Shown: positions 19,374 to 29,750, counted from the stretch's first letter. The stretch is DNA of 64,000 bases from Methylobacterium brachythecii (GCF_014196345.1 NZ_JACIDN010000002.1:186001-250000), one strand, 5' to 3'. Numbers and translations are program-made. Notes: generated from the sequence alone by a model not told the origin.

Positions 19374-19404
19374 TCCAAAACAAAGGGCGCCGAGTCTGGC
19401 GCCC
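19374..19404 (-). terminator. Terminator after ispH
   Basis: On the minus strand GGGCGCC pairs with GGCGCCC around a six-base loop and is followed by TTTGTTTT. It lies between the ispH stop and the thrB start, so thrB probably relies on readthrough or on a promoter close to the hairpin. Confidence 0.75.
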
Positions 19405-19431
19405 CTGTCGTCGCTTTGTGTGTACCGATGA

Positions 19432-20454
19432 TTACTCCGCGGCCTCGCTGCGCAGTTCGCGCGGCAGCGGGAACGACATGTCCTCGACCGTCACCGAGAC
19501 CTGATCGACGCTGACGTCGTAGCGCGCAGCGAAGGCGTCGATGATCTCCTCGACCAGCACCTCCGGCGCCGAAGCGCCCGCGGTTAGCCCGAGGCGACGG
19601 ATGTTGCCGAACGCCTCCCAGTCGATCTCCTCGGCCCGCAACACGAGGCGGGTGATCGGGCAGCCTGCCCGCTCGGCGACCTCGCGCAGGCGCTGCGAAT
19701 TCGAGGAATTCGAGGAGCCCACCACGATCAGCGCGTCGACCTGCGGAGCCACTTCCTTCACCGCTTCTTGGCGGTTGGTGGTGGCGTAGCAGATGTCGTC
19801 CTTGTGCGGCCCGGTGATCATCGGGAACTTCGTCTTGAGCGCCGCGACGATGTGCTTGGTGTCGTCGACCGACAGCGTCGTCTGCGTGACCCAGGCGAGG
19901 TTGCCGGGATCAGCCACTTCGAGCGCTTCGATCTGCTCGAGATCCTCGACAAGCGTGATCGAGCCCTTAGGCAACTGGCCCATGGTGCCGACGACCTCCG
20001 GGTGACCGGAATGGCCGACCAGAAGCACGTGGCGGCCGCGCTTGTGATGGATCTCAGCCTCGCGGTGAACCTTGGTCACCAGCGGGCAGGTCGCGTCGAT
20101 CGTGGTCAGGCCACGGCTGACGGCATTGGCCGGGACGGTCTTGGCCACGCCATGGGCTGAGAACACGACGGGAGCGCCCTCGTCCGGCACCTCATCGAGC
20201 TCGCGCACGAACACGGCGCCCTTCCGCTTGAGCGTCTCGACCACGTACTTGTTGTGGACGATCTCGTGGCGGACGTAGACCGGAGGTCCGTAGATCGCGA
20301 GCGCGCGCTCGACCACGTCGATCGCGCGCACCACGCCGGCACAGAAGCCGCGTGGCGCGCAGAGCAGGATCTCCAACGGCGGCTTCTCGCCACTGATGGC
20401 GGGATGCGGGATCCGGTCGGGATCCGCGGTCAGGTTGATGGTATCGGCGCTCAT
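19432..20454 (-). CDS. ispH: 4-hydroxy-3-methylbut-2-enyl diphosphate reductase
   Basis: A 340-residue iron-sulfur enzyme (LytB) that makes IPP and DMAPP in the last step of the methylerythritol phosphate pathway. The three cluster cysteines are in RGFCAGV (Cys38), DATCPLVTK and [11 protein letters not shown]. The [10 protein letters not shown] and SAHGV active-site segments are present. ATG at 20454 was chosen; upstream sequence does not resemble the family. The dxr gene of the same pathway lies at 56080-57255 in this window, not linked. Confidence 0.96.
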   Translation of the reverse strand: MSADTINLTADPDRIPHPAISGEKPPLEILLCAPRGFCAGVVRAIDVVERALAIYGPPVYVRHEIVHNKYVVETLKRKGAVFVRELDEVPDEGAPVVFSAHGVAKTVPANAVSRGLTTIDATCPLVTKVHREAEIHHKRGRHVLLVGHSGHPEVVGTMGQLPKGSITLVEDLEQIEALEVADPGNLAWVTQTTLSVDDTKHIVAALKTKFPMITGPHKDDICYATTNRQEAVKEVAPQVDALIVVGSSNSSNSQRLREVAERAGCPITRLVLRAEEIDWEAFGNIRRLGLTAGASAPEVLVEEIIDAFAARYDVSVDQVSVTVEDMSFPLPRELRSEAAE

Positions 20455-20661
20455 GATCCCGAGGATGTGGAGAGGCGGGGAGTGTGCTGTCAACCGGCAG
20501 AGCGGCTGAACGCTGAAATAGCACAGGCTTCGTATCACAATCCGCAGCGGACGTGACCCCCGCGTGACGAACGGCACGGCGCGGCCCTCGCATGCCGCCC
20601 GACAGCAAGCTAAGGGAGCACCATCCCGCCCTTCGTGGCACGTCACAGTTCCGGGAGCCCC

Positions 20662-22554
20662 ATGGCGAGCGCCACGACGCACGCGAGCTTCCTGCCGCCT
20701 GTCCTGACCTTCCTGTCGGCTGCCGTCGTCGGCGTGCCGATCTTCCGGCTACTCGGGCAGAGCGCCGTGCTCGGCTATCTCGTGGCCGGCGTCGCCATCG
20801 GGCCTTTCGGCCTGTCGCTGATCGCCGAGCCCGAGACGGCGACGAGTGTCGCCGAGATCGGCGTCGTGCTGCTGCTCTTCATCGTCGGGCTGGAGCTCGA
20901 ACTCTCGCGCCTCGTCTCGATGCGACGCGACATCTTCGGGCTGGGCGCTGCGCAGCTCGCGCTGTGCTCCTTGGTGCTGGCCGGGGCAGGCCTGGTTTTC
21001 GGGCTTTCGGTCGCCGCGGCGGCCGTGATCGGCGTCGCGCTCGCTCTCTCGGCCACTGCGGTGGCGCTGCAACTGCTGGAGGAGCGGGGCGACCTCAGCA
21101 GCGCCTATGGCAGCCGCTCCTTCGCCGTGCTGCTCTTTCAGGATATTTCGGTCGTCGCCATCCTGGCCGTGCTGCCGCTGCTCGCCTCGGCGGGCGGCGC
21201 GCCCGAGGGGGGCTGGATCGAGGGGGCCTTGCGCTCCACGGCCGTCGCGGGCCTCGGCATCGTCGTGGTGGTCCTCGTCGGGCGCTACGGCCTGAATCCG
21301 TTCTTCCGCCTGCTCGCCGCCGCCGGTGGCCGCGAGGTGATGACTGCCGCCGCGCTGCTCGTCGTGCTCGGCACGGCGATGCTGATGGAAGAGGTCGGCC
21401 TCTCCATGGCGATGGGCGCGTTCCTCGCCGGCGTGATGCTCGCCGAATCGAACTTCCGCCACCAGCTCGAAGCCGACATCGAGCCGTTCCGCGGCATGCT
21501 GCTCGGCCTGTTCTTCATGAGCGTCGGCATGTCCATCGACGGCGGCTTGCTCAAGGCGCATTGGCCTGAGCTCGTCGGTGCGACGGTGGCGGCCATCTTG
21601 CTCAAAGTCGCGCTGGTCGCCGGGCTGTTCCGGCTGTTCGGCTCGTCCTGGCTCGACGCCGTGCGCGGCGGAGCCGTCCTGGCGCCAGCCGGCGAATTCG
21701 CCTTCGTGATCCTGCCGGCCGCGGGCGAACTGCGTCTGCTCGACACCTCCGCGACACGCTTCTCGGTGGCGCTGGCGGCGCTGACCATGATCGTGGGTCC
21801 GCTCGCCGCGAAAGGCCTCGATACGCTCCTCGCGCGGCGGCCCGAGACCGCCGCGGCGCCCGCGGACACGATCGAGCCGGCCGAGGCCCGCGTCCTCGTC
21901 ATCGGCTTCGGACGGTTCGGGCATTTGGCGACCCAAGTTCTGCTGGCGGAGGGCATCAGCGTCACCGTCATCGACAAGGACGTCGAGCAGATCCGCAATG
22001 CCGCGCGCTTCGGCTTCCGGGTCTATTATGGAGACGGCACGCGGCTCGATGTGCTGCGCGCCGCCGGTATCGGCCGGGCCGAACTGGTCTGCATCTGCAT
22101 CGACGACGCGGCGGCCTCGCTCAAGATCGTCGACATCGTGCACGAGGAGTTCTCGAGCGTACGGACCTACCTGCGGGCCTACGACCGCAACCACGCCATC
22201 GAGCTCATGAATCGCGACGTGGACTTTCAGATCCGCGAGACCCTCGAATCCGCCCTGCGGTTCGGCCGGGCCGCCCTGGAAGGCCTGGGTCTCTCCGAGG
22301 AGGCCGCGGCCGCGCGTATCGAGGATGTGCGCAAGCGCGATGTCGCCCGCCTCGTCTTGCAGCAAGCTGGCGCGCTCCCAGAGGGAGGCGGTTGGATGCG
22401 CGGCCCGGCGACGGAGTTGCGCCCCGAGCCGCTGACCGAGCCGCAGCGGCCGTCTCGCGCGCTCAGCGCCGAGACGCGCGGTCTCATCGAGTCGGAGCGG
22501 CGCGAGGCCGCGATGCGCGAGTTGGAGCCGGAAGACGCGGCGACCGATGGATAG
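20662..22554 (+). CDS. Kef-type monovalent cation:proton antiporter with TrkA-N domain
   Basis: A 630-residue CPA2-family protein. About 12 membrane helices occupy residues 1-380. A cytoplasmic Rossmann domain ([18 protein letters not shown], about residue 415 onward) binds nucleotide and gates transport. A charged tail of about 90 residues follows. It probably exchanges K+ or Na+ for protons in electrophile or pH stress, like KefB/KefC; the glutathione-specific ligands were not examined. The start at 20662 has GGGAG at good distance. The stop overlaps the MATE gene start by 8 bases, so the two are co-translated. Confidence 0.9.
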   Translation: MASATTHASFLPPVLTFLSAAVVGVPIFRLLGQSAVLGYLVAGVAIGPFGLSLIAEPETATSVAEIGVVLLLFIVGLELELSRLVSMRRDIFGLGAAQLALCSLVLAGAGLVFGLSVAAAAVIGVALALSATAVALQLLEERGDLSSAYGSRSFAVLLFQDISVVAILAVLPLLASAGGAPEGGWIEGALRSTAVAGLGIVVVVLVGRYGLNPFFRLLAAAGGREVMTAAALLVVLGTAMLMEEVGLSMAMGAFLAGVMLAESNFRHQLEADIEPFRGMLLGLFFMSVGMSIDGGLLKAHWPELVGATVAAILLKVALVAGLFRLFGSSWLDAVRGGAVLAPAGEFAFVILPAAGELRLLDTSATRFSVALAALTMIVGPLAAKGLDTLLARRPETAAAPADTIEPAEARVLVIGFGRFGHLATQVLLAEGISVTVIDKDVEQIRNAARFGFRVYYGDGTRLDVLRAAGIGRAELVCICIDDAAASLKIVDIVHEEFSSVRTYLRAYDRNHAIELMNRDVDFQIRETLESALRFGRAALEGLGLSEEAAAARIEDVRKRDVARLVLQQAGALPEGGGWMRGPATELRPEPLTEPQRPSRALSAETRGLIESERREAAMRELEPEDAATDG

Positions 22555-24001
22555 CGAGCGTTCAGCAAGCGATGGCATCGAACTGATCAGCCCCGCTGCC
22601 CCGCCGCCCGGCGCGGCCCGCTTCCTCTCTGGCTCGATCTTGCGGCACGTGGTCGTGATGAGCGCGACGGGTGCGGTCGGCCTGATGGCGATCTTCCTCG
22701 TCGACCTGCTCTCGCTGATCTACGTGTCCAAGCTCGGCGATCCGCAGCTCACTGCCGCCGTCGGATTCGCCTCGATCGTCCAGTTCTTCGCGATCTCGAT
22801 CAATATCGGCCTGATGATTGCTGCCGGCGCCCTGGTCTCGCGGGCGATCGGCTCCGGCGATGAGGCCTATGCCCGACGGATCGCGAGTTCGACCCTGATT
22901 CACTCGCTCGTCGTCTCGGGCGCACTCGTGCTGACGTTGCTGCCGCTCCTCGACCCGCTGCTCCGGGCGATCGGGGCGGATGCGCATACCCTGCCGATCG
23001 CCAAGCGCTTCCTCTGGATCGCGCTGCCCTCGAACCTGCTGATGGCGCCCGGCATGCTGTTCACAGGGCTGCTGCGCTCCGTCGGGGCGGCGCGTGAGGC
23101 GATGTGGGTGACGCTCGGGGGCGCCATCGTCACGGCTTGCGTGGACCCGATCCTGATCTTCACGGCCGGCCTCGGTGTCGACGGCGCGGCGATGACCGTC
23201 TGCCTCGCGCGGGCAACCTTCGCCATCATCGGCTGGATCGGCGTGCGCAAGTACCGCATGCTGCAGCCGCCAAGGGCGACGGAGGTCCTCGACGACGGCC
23301 CGGTGGTCGCGCGCATCGCGTTCCCGGCGATCCTGACCAACCTCGCGCCGGCCATCGCGAGCGCCTTCGTCGCCCATGCTCTCTCGGGCTTCGGTACGAC
23401 GGCCATCGCCGCCAACGTCGTGATTGACAGGCTCTCACCGGTGGCCTTCTGCGGGCTCTTCGCCATGTCCGGCGCGATCGGCCCGATCCTCGGTCAGAAC
23501 TGGGGCGCCTCCCGCTTCGACCGGATGCGCGGCGTGCTGCGCGAGGGCGCCCTCGTGGGTGCGGGCTACGTCATCGTGGTCTGGCTGGCGCTGATGGCCT
23601 GCGCCTGGCCGCTTGCGCATCTGTTCGAGCTGAGCGGCGTCGCCGCCGACCTCCTCGTCTTCTTCTGTTTCGTGAGCGGTCCGATCTGGTTCTGCAACGG
23701 GCTGCTCTTCCTCGGGAACGCCTCCTTCAACAATCTCGGCTTCCCGCTGACCTCGACGGCGCTGAATTGGGGCCGTGCGACACTGGGCACTATGCCCCCT
23801 GCCCTCCTCGGCGGCATGCTCTTCGGACCGCGCGGTGTCATTGCCGGGATCGGTGTCGGCTCCTTCACGTTCGGGCTCATAGGCATCACGCTGGCGGCGC
23901 GGACGATCGGCACTCTGGAGCAGCGCGCCCGAAAAATCTCGGATGCACCGACCGAGCGGACGGCGATCGAGAGCGACGCGCGGGAGAAAATGCCCGTCTG
24001 A
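22547..24001 (+). CDS. MATE-family efflux transporter
   Basis: A 484-residue multidrug and toxin extrusion protein with about 12 membrane helices in two related halves. Typical MATE features are the first-helix region FLVDLLSLIYVSKLGDPQL, the GLLRSVGAAREAMWVTL segment after helix 4, and GPILGQNWGASRFDRM at the start of the second half (near residue 313). It exports cationic drugs using Na+ or H+. It overlaps the antiporter gene by 8 bases. A polar N-terminal extension of about 25 residues is unremarkable. Confidence 0.9.
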   Translation: MDSERSASDGIELISPAAPPPGAARFLSGSILRHVVVMSATGAVGLMAIFLVDLLSLIYVSKLGDPQLTAAVGFASIVQFFAISINIGLMIAAGALVSRAIGSGDEAYARRIASSTLIHSLVVSGALVLTLLPLLDPLLRAIGADAHTLPIAKRFLWIALPSNLLMAPGMLFTGLLRSVGAAREAMWVTLGGAIVTACVDPILIFTAGLGVDGAAMTVCLARATFAIIGWIGVRKYRMLQPPRATEVLDDGPVVARIAFPAILTNLAPAIASAFVAHALSGFGTTAIAANVVIDRLSPVAFCGLFAMSGAIGPILGQNWGASRFDRMRGVLREGALVGAGYVIVVWLALMACAWPLAHLFELSGVAADLLVFFCFVSGPIWFCNGLLFLGNASFNNLGFPLTSTALNWGRATLGTMPPALLGGMLFGPRGVIAGIGVGSFTFGLIGITLAARTIGTLEQRARKISDAPTERTAIESDAREKMPV

Positions 24002-24138
24002 GGGGTGCCGCGGGACGGCATTCCCGTGCTTTGTTGACCAAAGCGGGTCTTCGCGCTGGCGAATTTTTCGCCAATGCGACAGATTCAGAGATGAAACCTC
24101 CGGATCTGCCGCGGAGCGTCCGAGCCAGAGTACCGCTC

Positions 24139-25008
24139 ATGTTCAACCTGTTCGACATTCTGCAGAGCCAAGCCGGTCCCGGCATGCAGACGATCGGACA
24201 GCAATTCGGACTGACGCCCGAGCAGAGCCGAAGCGCCATGAACGCGCTGATGCCGGCCATCGCGGCAGGTCTTCAGCGCAGCGTGGTGAGCGATCCGATG
24301 GGCTTCGGGCGCATGCTTGGCATGACGAGCCCTGACGCCTATCGCGCGCCATCGTCGAAGCCGCAAGCGTCGGCTCAGCCCGACTTCCTGGGCCAGCTCT
24401 TCGGCTCGCCGATGCTCAGCCAAGCCGTTCTCCAGCAGGCTTCGTCGGTCAGCGGCATTGGCCAGCAGGCCCTGCGCCAAATGCTGCCGGTGATGGCCGG
24501 AATGGTGGTCGCCGGCATCGTCCACGTCTTGGTCAACCAGCCGCCTCCGGCCCAGAGTCAGCCTGCTGCGCCACCGCCCGATCCAGGCTATCCGGTGGCG
24601 GCTTTCTGGACCGACTGGATCAACCAGTTCGCCGGCGGAGCCGCTCTCCCGCCCCAGGCCGAGACGAAGCCGTCGTCGCCCACCCGTGAGGAGCCGGCGC
24701 CTCTGAAGGCCACCGTCCTCCCGTCGGAGCCTGCCAATGAAAAGGCAGCGAAGGCCGACGGCATGGAGGAAGCGCCCTTCGAGGCCTTCCAGCAGATGTT
24801 TCAGACCGGCGTCCAGGTTCAGGAACAGAACGCGAAGGCCATGCAGGACATCTTCGACGCGTTCTGGAGCAAACCCACCGAGACACCGCCGGCGGAATCG
24901 CCGGCATCCGGTCCCGAGAAGTCTGAGGCCGGTACTGGCCCGACGGCCAGCGCGCCTAAGGTCGATGATGCTGGCGGCAAGCAATCCGTTCGTCGCAAGA
25001 ACAAATAG
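24139..25008 (+). CDS. DUF937 family protein
   Basis: A 289-residue protein. The N-terminal 130 residues match DUF937: MFNLFDILQSQ, then GQQFGLTPEQSRSAMNALMPAIAAGLQR, and a helix-rich region ending with a hydrophobic stretch (MLPVMAGMVVAGIVHVLV). The rest is Pro/Ala-rich linker followed by a helix (FEAFQQMFQTGVQVQEQNAKAMQDIF) like phasin-type helices, and a basic tail. Function unknown. ATG at 24139 was taken because family members begin that way; an ATG at 24091 would add 16 residues. It is monocistronic, 137 bases after the MATE gene. Confidence 0.7.
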   Translation: MFNLFDILQSQAGPGMQTIGQQFGLTPEQSRSAMNALMPAIAAGLQRSVVSDPMGFGRMLGMTSPDAYRAPSSKPQASAQPDFLGQLFGSPMLSQAVLQQASSVSGIGQQALRQMLPVMAGMVVAGIVHVLVNQPPPAQSQPAAPPPDPGYPVAAFWTDWINQFAGGAALPPQAETKPSSPTREEPAPLKATVLPSEPANEKAAKADGMEEAPFEAFQQMFQTGVQVQEQNAKAMQDIFDAFWSKPTETPPAESPASGPEKSEAGTGPTASAPKVDDAGGKQSVRRKNK

Positions 25009-25076
25009 GCACGCCAGGAAGCACGAACACACACTGGGCAGTATTCGGCCGCAACGGTAGCCGCTTCACCGCCACT

Positions 25077-25331
25077 TTACTGCGCGCTTACGCCTGTCAG
25101 AATCGTATTCCAGAGCTTCGTCATCGCCGTCCGGATCGCCGGGGTGACGGCAACTGCAATCAAGCCCCCGACCAATGCATATTCGATGGCGGTCGCGCCG
25201 CTGCAATCCTGCGCGAACCGCACCAGGATCGAACGGTGCGGCGACTCTTTCGCTGCCTCGATGGGAAGGGGGCTACTCACGTCGGTCGAACCTCGGCCAG
25301 ACTGCAACTCGTCTCGATAGCCGTTGAACAA
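25077..25331 (-). CDS. Flp/Fap-type IVb pilin-like protein
   Basis: Up to 84 residues. The core SGATAIEYALVGGLIAVAVTP is the hallmark of Flp pilins: a short basic leader, Gly for prepilin peptidase, Glu five residues into the mature protein, then a hydrophobic helix. The leader is unusually long if the TTG at 25331 is used; a GTG at 25280 behind CGAGG would give 67 residues. No tad/cpa export genes are nearby, so it is an orphan pilin whose assembly genes must lie elsewhere, or it may be non-functional. Confidence 0.8.
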   Translation of the reverse strand: MFNGYRDELQSGRGSTDVSSPLPIEAAKESPHRSILVRFAQDCSGATAIEYALVGGLIAVAVTPAIRTAMTKLWNTILTGVSAQ

Positions 25332-25399
25332 TTGCGAACGTCTTAACTCGATCCTGCTATCTCAAGTTTCCACAGCGGACGCGAGATGCTTGAGCCGCC

Positions 25400-25642
25400 C
25401 TATTCAGTTCCCACGGCTTTCCGAAGGGCATCGATCCGCTTTGATGCCTCGGCCTTGTCGAGTTCGGCATCGAAGGCCTTCGCGTCCTTGGCCTGTTCCG
25501 AAAGCGTCTTGAGGTAGGAGGCCTGCGCGCCCGTCATTGGCTCGCCACCCGTCGTCCACTCGTCCGGGTCCTTGATCCGGTTCGAAGACTCATCCGGGAC
25601 GATCTTCGGGTTGTCGTGTGCGTCCGTTGCTGCCTTTGCCAT
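25400..25642 (-). CDS. DUF3072 family small protein
   Basis: An 80-residue acidic protein. The segment DPDEWTTGGEPMTGAQASYL and the following helix with AEASKRIDAL match DUF3072, a short domain common in soil and plant-associated bacteria, of unknown function. Starts at 25642 (MAKAATDAHD) and 25663 (MNESGS) are both possible; the first has GAGAG upstream. Monocistronic. Confidence 0.75.
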   Translation of the reverse strand: MAKAATDAHDNPKIVPDESSNRIKDPDEWTTGGEPMTGAQASYLKTLSEQAKDAKAFDAELDKAEASKRIDALRKAVGTE

Positions 25643-25798
25643 AGCACTACCGCTCTCGTTCATGGATTGTTCTAGCCAACACCTGACGCCGGGAGCGGTT
25701 CCGGCCCGCCATCCGAGCACCTGAACGCAAACGAAGCCGGAGACCTGGCTCGGGTCTCCGCCTTCGCGTGGGTCCGACTGCCCCTCCAGCGAAGGCGT

Positions 25799-26686
25799 TT
25801 AAGCAGCCTTGGACCGCGGCTGCACTTCGGCGGTGTAGTCGTCCATCAGAGTTTTGGTCATCGCCGCCGGCACGAACGAATAGGGGCCGATCTCCGAGAC
25901 GGGCGTGACCTCGGCGGCCGAGCCGGTGATGAAGCACTCCGAGAAGCCCTCCATCTCGTCCGGTCGGATGCGACGCTCGATCAGCTCGTAACCGCGGCGC
26001 TTGGCCAGCTCGATCACGGTCTGGCGAGTGATGCCGTTCAGGAAGCGGTCGGCGGTGGGCGTATGGATCACGCCATCCTGGATGAAGAAGATGTTCGCGC
26101 CAGTGCACTCAGCGACGTTGTCCTCCCAGTCGAGCATCAGCGCGTCGGCATAGCCCTTGTTTTCGGCGCGGTGCTTCGAGATTGTGCAGATCATGTAGAG
26201 CCCGGCCGCTTTCGAGGCGGAGGGAATCGTGCGCGGGTCGGGCCGGCGGTAGTCGGCGAGATCGAGGCGGATACCCTTCATCTTGGTGGCCGGATCGAAG
26301 TAGCTCGGCCATTCCCAGGCGGCGATGGCGAGGTGGATCGTGTTACCCTGCGCGGACACGCCCATCATCTCCGAGCCGCGCCAGGCGATCGGACGCAGAT
26401 ACGCGTCTTGCAATCCGCTGGTCTTGAGGACGAGCTCCTTGGCGGCCTCGATCTCCTCGACAGAGTACGGCACCTCGAAGTCGAGATACTGCGCCGAGCG
26501 CTTGAGGCGCTCCGCATGCTCACGGCTCTTGAAGATGACGCCGCCATAGGCGCGCTCGCCCTCGAAGACCGATGAGCCGTAATGCAGCCCGTGGCTCAGC
26601 ACATGGATCTTCGCATCCCGCCACGGCACCATGGCGCCGTCGACCCAGATGGTGCCCTCACGCTGGTCGAACGGGATGACGGACAT
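25799..26686 (-). CDS. ilvE: Branched-chain amino acid aminotransferase
   Basis: A 295-residue fold-type IV PLP enzyme that interconverts leucine, isoleucine and valine with their keto acids. Lys159 in PSASKAAGLY is the expected PLP lysine. YGSSVFEGERAY near residue 36, YLRPIAWRG near 96, and ECTGANIFFIQDG near 200 are family hallmarks. Length is right for class IV BCATs (about 290-310). It is divergent from the MarR gene at 26799, with 112 bases between. Related D-amino-acid or ADC lyase functions are less likely given the ERAYGG and YLRP motifs. Confidence 0.9.
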   Translation of the reverse strand: MSVIPFDQREGTIWVDGAMVPWRDAKIHVLSHGLHYGSSVFEGERAYGGVIFKSREHAERLKRSAQYLDFEVPYSVEEIEAAKELVLKTSGLQDAYLRPIAWRGSEMMGVSAQGNTIHLAIAAWEWPSYFDPATKMKGIRLDLADYRRPDPRTIPSASKAAGLYMICTISKHRAENKGYADALMLDWEDNVAECTGANIFFIQDGVIHTPTADRFLNGITRQTVIELAKRRGYELIERRIRPDEMEGFSECFITGSAAEVTPVSEIGPYSFVPAAMTKTLMDDYTAEVQPRSKAA

Positions 26687-26798
26687 GTCGGATTCCTCTT
26701 GCGCGGCTCGGGTCGGCCGCGGGGTCGTCGGGCGGGCCGAACGGGACGATCCTCGGGGCGGCGCCTGAAGGGTTGACGCCTAACGACGAGGCTGAGAT

Positions 26799-27416
26799 AT
26801 GTCAATAACACTGACTTATCCGTGCCGATCGTCCGTCGAGGTCGCGACCGTCTTGCCCTACCGAGCGACGACAGACCCCGCCGAACTCGCCGAGACCGCT
26901 CCGATCATGGAGCCGCGTTTCCCCGATCGCAATGACGGCGACGACCTCATCGAACTCCTGTTCTTCGCCTACCGGGACTTCGTCGCCGACCCCGATCGCA
27001 TCCTGGCGGAGTACGGCTTCGGACGGGCGCATCACCGCGTGCTACATTTCGTCGACCGCTATCCGGGTCTCACGATCGCCGAACTCCTGGATATCCTGCG
27101 CATCACCAAGCAGAGCCTCAACCGGGTGCTGAAAGACTTGATCGAGCAGGGCTACATAGCGCAGCGCACCGGCACGAATGACCGGCGCCAGAGGCTGCTC
27201 TTCTGCACGGAAGCGGGCATCCGCTTCGCCGAGGAGCTGAGCCGCGTTCAGATGCGCCGCGTCGCCCGCGCCCTGGTCGATCAGCCGGGACGAGGCGCGA
27301 CCGACGACCCCGGCGAGGCCCTGGCCTCGGCGCAAGGCTTCCTACTCGCGATGATCGAGCCCGAGGAGCGGGCCACGGTCCGCCGCCTGATGGCCCGCCG
27401 CACGAAGGCCGCCTGA
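26799..27416 (+). CDS. MarR-family regulator, PetP-like
   Basis: A 205-residue winged-helix protein. The DNA-binding part is clear: VDRYPGLTIAELLDILRITKQSLNRVLKDLIEQGYI (about 88-123), followed by the wing RTGTNDRRQRLLF. It is translationally coupled (TGATG) to an OmpR-type regulator. The same MarR/OmpR pairing occurs in alphaproteobacteria as petP/petR, first linked to cytochrome bc1 expression in Rhodobacter capsulatus. The PetP name is suggested by order and resemblance and is not proven. A start at 26907 (MEPRFPD) would remove 36 poorly conserved residues. Confidence 0.85.
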   Translation: MSITLTYPCRSSVEVATVLPYRATTDPAELAETAPIMEPRFPDRNDGDDLIELLFFAYRDFVADPDRILAEYGFGRAHHRVLHFVDRYPGLTIAELLDILRITKQSLNRVLKDLIEQGYIAQRTGTNDRRQRLLFCTEAGIRFAEELSRVQMRRVARALVDQPGRGATDDPGEALASAQGFLLAMIEPEERATVRRLMARRTKAA

Positions 27417-28132
27417 TGACGAGTGCCTCGCCGAAGCCGCGTGCCGAGCTGCCGGATCACGCGCCTCACGTGCTCGTCGTCGACGACGATCGCCGGGTGC
27501 GCGAGTTGCTGACGCGCTTCCTCACCGAGCAGGGCTTTCGCGTCACCGCCGCCGGGGACGTGCCGGAGGCGCGCTCTCGCTCGAAGGCTTTCGTCTTCGA
27601 CGCGCTGGTGCTCGACGTAATGATGCCCGGCGAGAACGGCTTCGACTATGCGCGGCAGGTCCGCGAGGCCTCCAACGTGCCGATCCTGATGCTGACGGCC
27701 CGCTCCAATTCCAACGACCGTGTCATGGGTCTGGAAATCGGCGCCGACGACTACCTGCCCAAGCCCTTCGAGCCCCGAGAGCTGATCCTGCGGCTCAACA
27801 ACATCCTCAGGCGCGGCCAGCCCACCGGCCCGGCGCGCAGCCCGGGCGGCGAGGTCAATTTCGGCCCCTTCACCTACAAGATCGACCGGGGCGAGCTGCG
27901 GCGCGGCGACGAATCCGTGAAGATCAGCGAGCGCGAGCGCGAGATCCTGACCATGCTGGCGGAGGCCCGCGGCGGCAACGTCGAGCGCGATGCCCTGGCC
28001 GGCGGCTGGGCGGGCGAGCGCACCATCGACGTGCAGATCAACCGCCTGCGCCGCAAGACCGAGGTCGACCCGGCCAACCCCACCTATCTCCAGACGGTGC
28101 GCGGCGTCGGCTACCGCCTCGCGGTCGATTGA
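27416..28132 (+). CDS. OmpR-family response regulator, PetR-like
   Basis: A 238-residue two-component regulator. The receiver domain (18-130) has the acidic pocket VVDDDRRVRE, phospho-acceptor Asp67 in LVLDVMMPGENG, and Lys in LPKPFEPREL. The C-terminal winged helix (about 145-238) ends with RTIDVQINRLRRK and TVRGVGYRL. It shares one base with the MarR gene and is followed 13 bases later by a histidine kinase, so the three form a complete signalling operon. The input signal is unknown; respiration or envelope stress would fit PetR-like relatives. Confidence 0.92.
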   Translation: MTSASPKPRAELPDHAPHVLVVDDDRRVRELLTRFLTEQGFRVTAAGDVPEARSRSKAFVFDALVLDVMMPGENGFDYARQVREASNVPILMLTARSNSNDRVMGLEIGADDYLPKPFEPRELILRLNNILRRGQPTGPARSPGGEVNFGPFTYKIDRGELRRGDESVKISEREREILTMLAEARGGNVERDALAGGWAGERTIDVQINRLRRKTEVDPANPTYLQTVRGVGYRLAVD

Positions 28133-28145
28133 CCCGGGCCGATCG

Positions 28146-29555
28146 ATGTCCGAGGCGCGCACGATCGAGGGCATCGTCATCGGGGTGAAGCCCGGTGAGC
28201 CGGAGTCTCCCCCGAAGCGCCGGCGCGGACCGTGGCGCCGCCTCTCGCGCCTGATCGGCGACGTGCTGCCGAAGGGGCTCTACGCCCGCTCGCTGATCAT
28301 CATCATCGCGCCGATGGTGCTGCTCCAATCGGTGATCGCCTACACCTTCATGGAGCGGCACTGGCAACTCGTGACGCGCCGGCTTTCGTCCGCCGTCACC
28401 GCCGACGTCGCCGCGCTGATCGATATTTACGAGACCTACCCGAAGGATAAGGATGCCGAGACGCTGGCGCGGATCGCGAACAACCGGCTCAATCTCGATC
28501 TCGACATCCTGAAGGGCGCCAAGCTCCCTCCGCAGGGACCACGACCGTTCTTCTCGATCCTCGATGAAGCCCTGTCAGAGGAGATCAAGAAGCAGATCAA
28601 GCGGCCGTTCTGGATCGACACCGTCGGCCGCTCGAATCTCATCGAGATCCGCGTCGCGATCCCCGACGGCGTCCTGCGGGTGACGGCGCGGCGCAGCCAA
28701 GCCTACGCCTCCAACTCGCACATCTTCCTGGTCTGGATGATCGGCTCCTCGCTGGTCCTGCTCGGCGTCGCGATCTTGTTCCTGCGCAACCAGATCAAGC
28801 CGATCGTACGGCTGTCCCTCGTCGCCGAGAGCTTCGGCAAGGGCCGCGAGATCGAGTTCAAGCCACGCGGCGCCCGCGAGGTCCGGCAGGCGGGCCATGC
28901 CTTCATCGAGATGAAGCGGCGCATCGAGCGCGCCATGGAGCAGCGCACGGCGATGCTCAATGGCGTGAGCCACGACCTGCGCACGATCCTCACCCGGTTC
29001 AAGCTGTCGCTCGCCCTGGTCGAGCAGAGCCCGGACGTCGAGGACCTGCGCCGCGACGTCGACGAGATGAGCCGGATGTTGGAGGGCTACCTCGCCTTCG
29101 CCCGCGGCGACTCGGCCGAGACCGCCGCGGCCACCGACATGCGCGCGCTCCTCGAAGACCTGCGCACCGACATCGAGCGCCTCGGCGCCCACGTGAACGA
29201 CGTCACGCTCGAGGGCCGCCCGATCGTCACCGTGAGGCCCGACGCCTTCCGGCGCTGCCTGTTCAACCTCGCCGCCAACGCTGCGCGCTACGGCGACACG
29301 GTCGCCATCGGCGGGCGCGTCGATGGCCGGTCCTTCCTCGTCTCGATCGACGACGATGGGCCGGGCGTGCCGACGCAGAGCCGGGAGGAGGTGTTCAAGC
29401 CCTTCGTGCGCCTCGACGATGCCCGGCAGGATGCCGGCGGATCGGGGCTCGGCCTCGCCATCGCCAGGGACATCGCCCGGACCCATGGCGGCGACGTCTC
29501 GCTGCACGATTCCCCGCTCGGCGGCCTGCGGGCGACGGTGAGGATCCCGGCCTGA
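28146..29555 (+). CDS. Membrane sensor histidine kinase
   Basis: A 469-residue kinase. Membrane helices lie at about 48-68 and 193-214, flanking a periplasmic sensor of about 120 residues. A HAMP linker follows. His276 in GVSHDLRTILTRFKLSL is the phosphorylation site. The ATPase has the N box (FNLAANAARYGD), G1 (DDDGPGVP) and G2 (GGSGLGLAIARD). It is the obvious partner of the response regulator ending 13 bases upstream. The sensor domain has no motif I can assign to a ligand. Confidence 0.92.
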   Translation: MSEARTIEGIVIGVKPGEPESPPKRRRGPWRRLSRLIGDVLPKGLYARSLIIIIAPMVLLQSVIAYTFMERHWQLVTRRLSSAVTADVAALIDIYETYPKDKDAETLARIANNRLNLDLDILKGAKLPPQGPRPFFSILDEALSEEIKKQIKRPFWIDTVGRSNLIEIRVAIPDGVLRVTARRSQAYASNSHIFLVWMIGSSLVLLGVAILFLRNQIKPIVRLSLVAESFGKGREIEFKPRGAREVRQAGHAFIEMKRRIERAMEQRTAMLNGVSHDLRTILTRFKLSLALVEQSPDVEDLRRDVDEMSRMLEGYLAFARGDSAETAAATDMRALLEDLRTDIERLGAHVNDVTLEGRPIVTVRPDAFRRCLFNLAANAARYGDTVAIGGRVDGRSFLVSIDDDGPGVPTQSREEVFKPFVRLDDARQDAGGSGLGLAIARDIARTHGGDVSLHDSPLGGLRATVRIPA

Positions 29556-29750
29556 CGCCGGACGGAATAGAGAACGTTCGGGACATTCGTCCCGCCTGTC
29601 CCAGGTCGTCCCACGTCGAAAGCGGCCCCACCCGACGCGAATCGGCCGCCGCGCGAGGCCATTGACATCATATCGCTACTATGCTAATTTTCCTATACAT
29701 ACCAGAGGTACATACTCTTAATGGAGCGGGACGCATCCCCGCTTGAGGCC

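Noticed and set aside
20749-22578. Minus-strand open frame of 609 codons opposite the Kef-type antiporter
   Set aside because: Composition is typical of a shadow (rich in Arg, Asp, Gly, His, Gln) and the plus strand has a recognisable antiporter.
25077-25331. Possible Tad pilus locus
   Set aside because: Only one pilin-like gene is present; no secretion ATPase, prepilin peptidase or cpa gene adjoins it.
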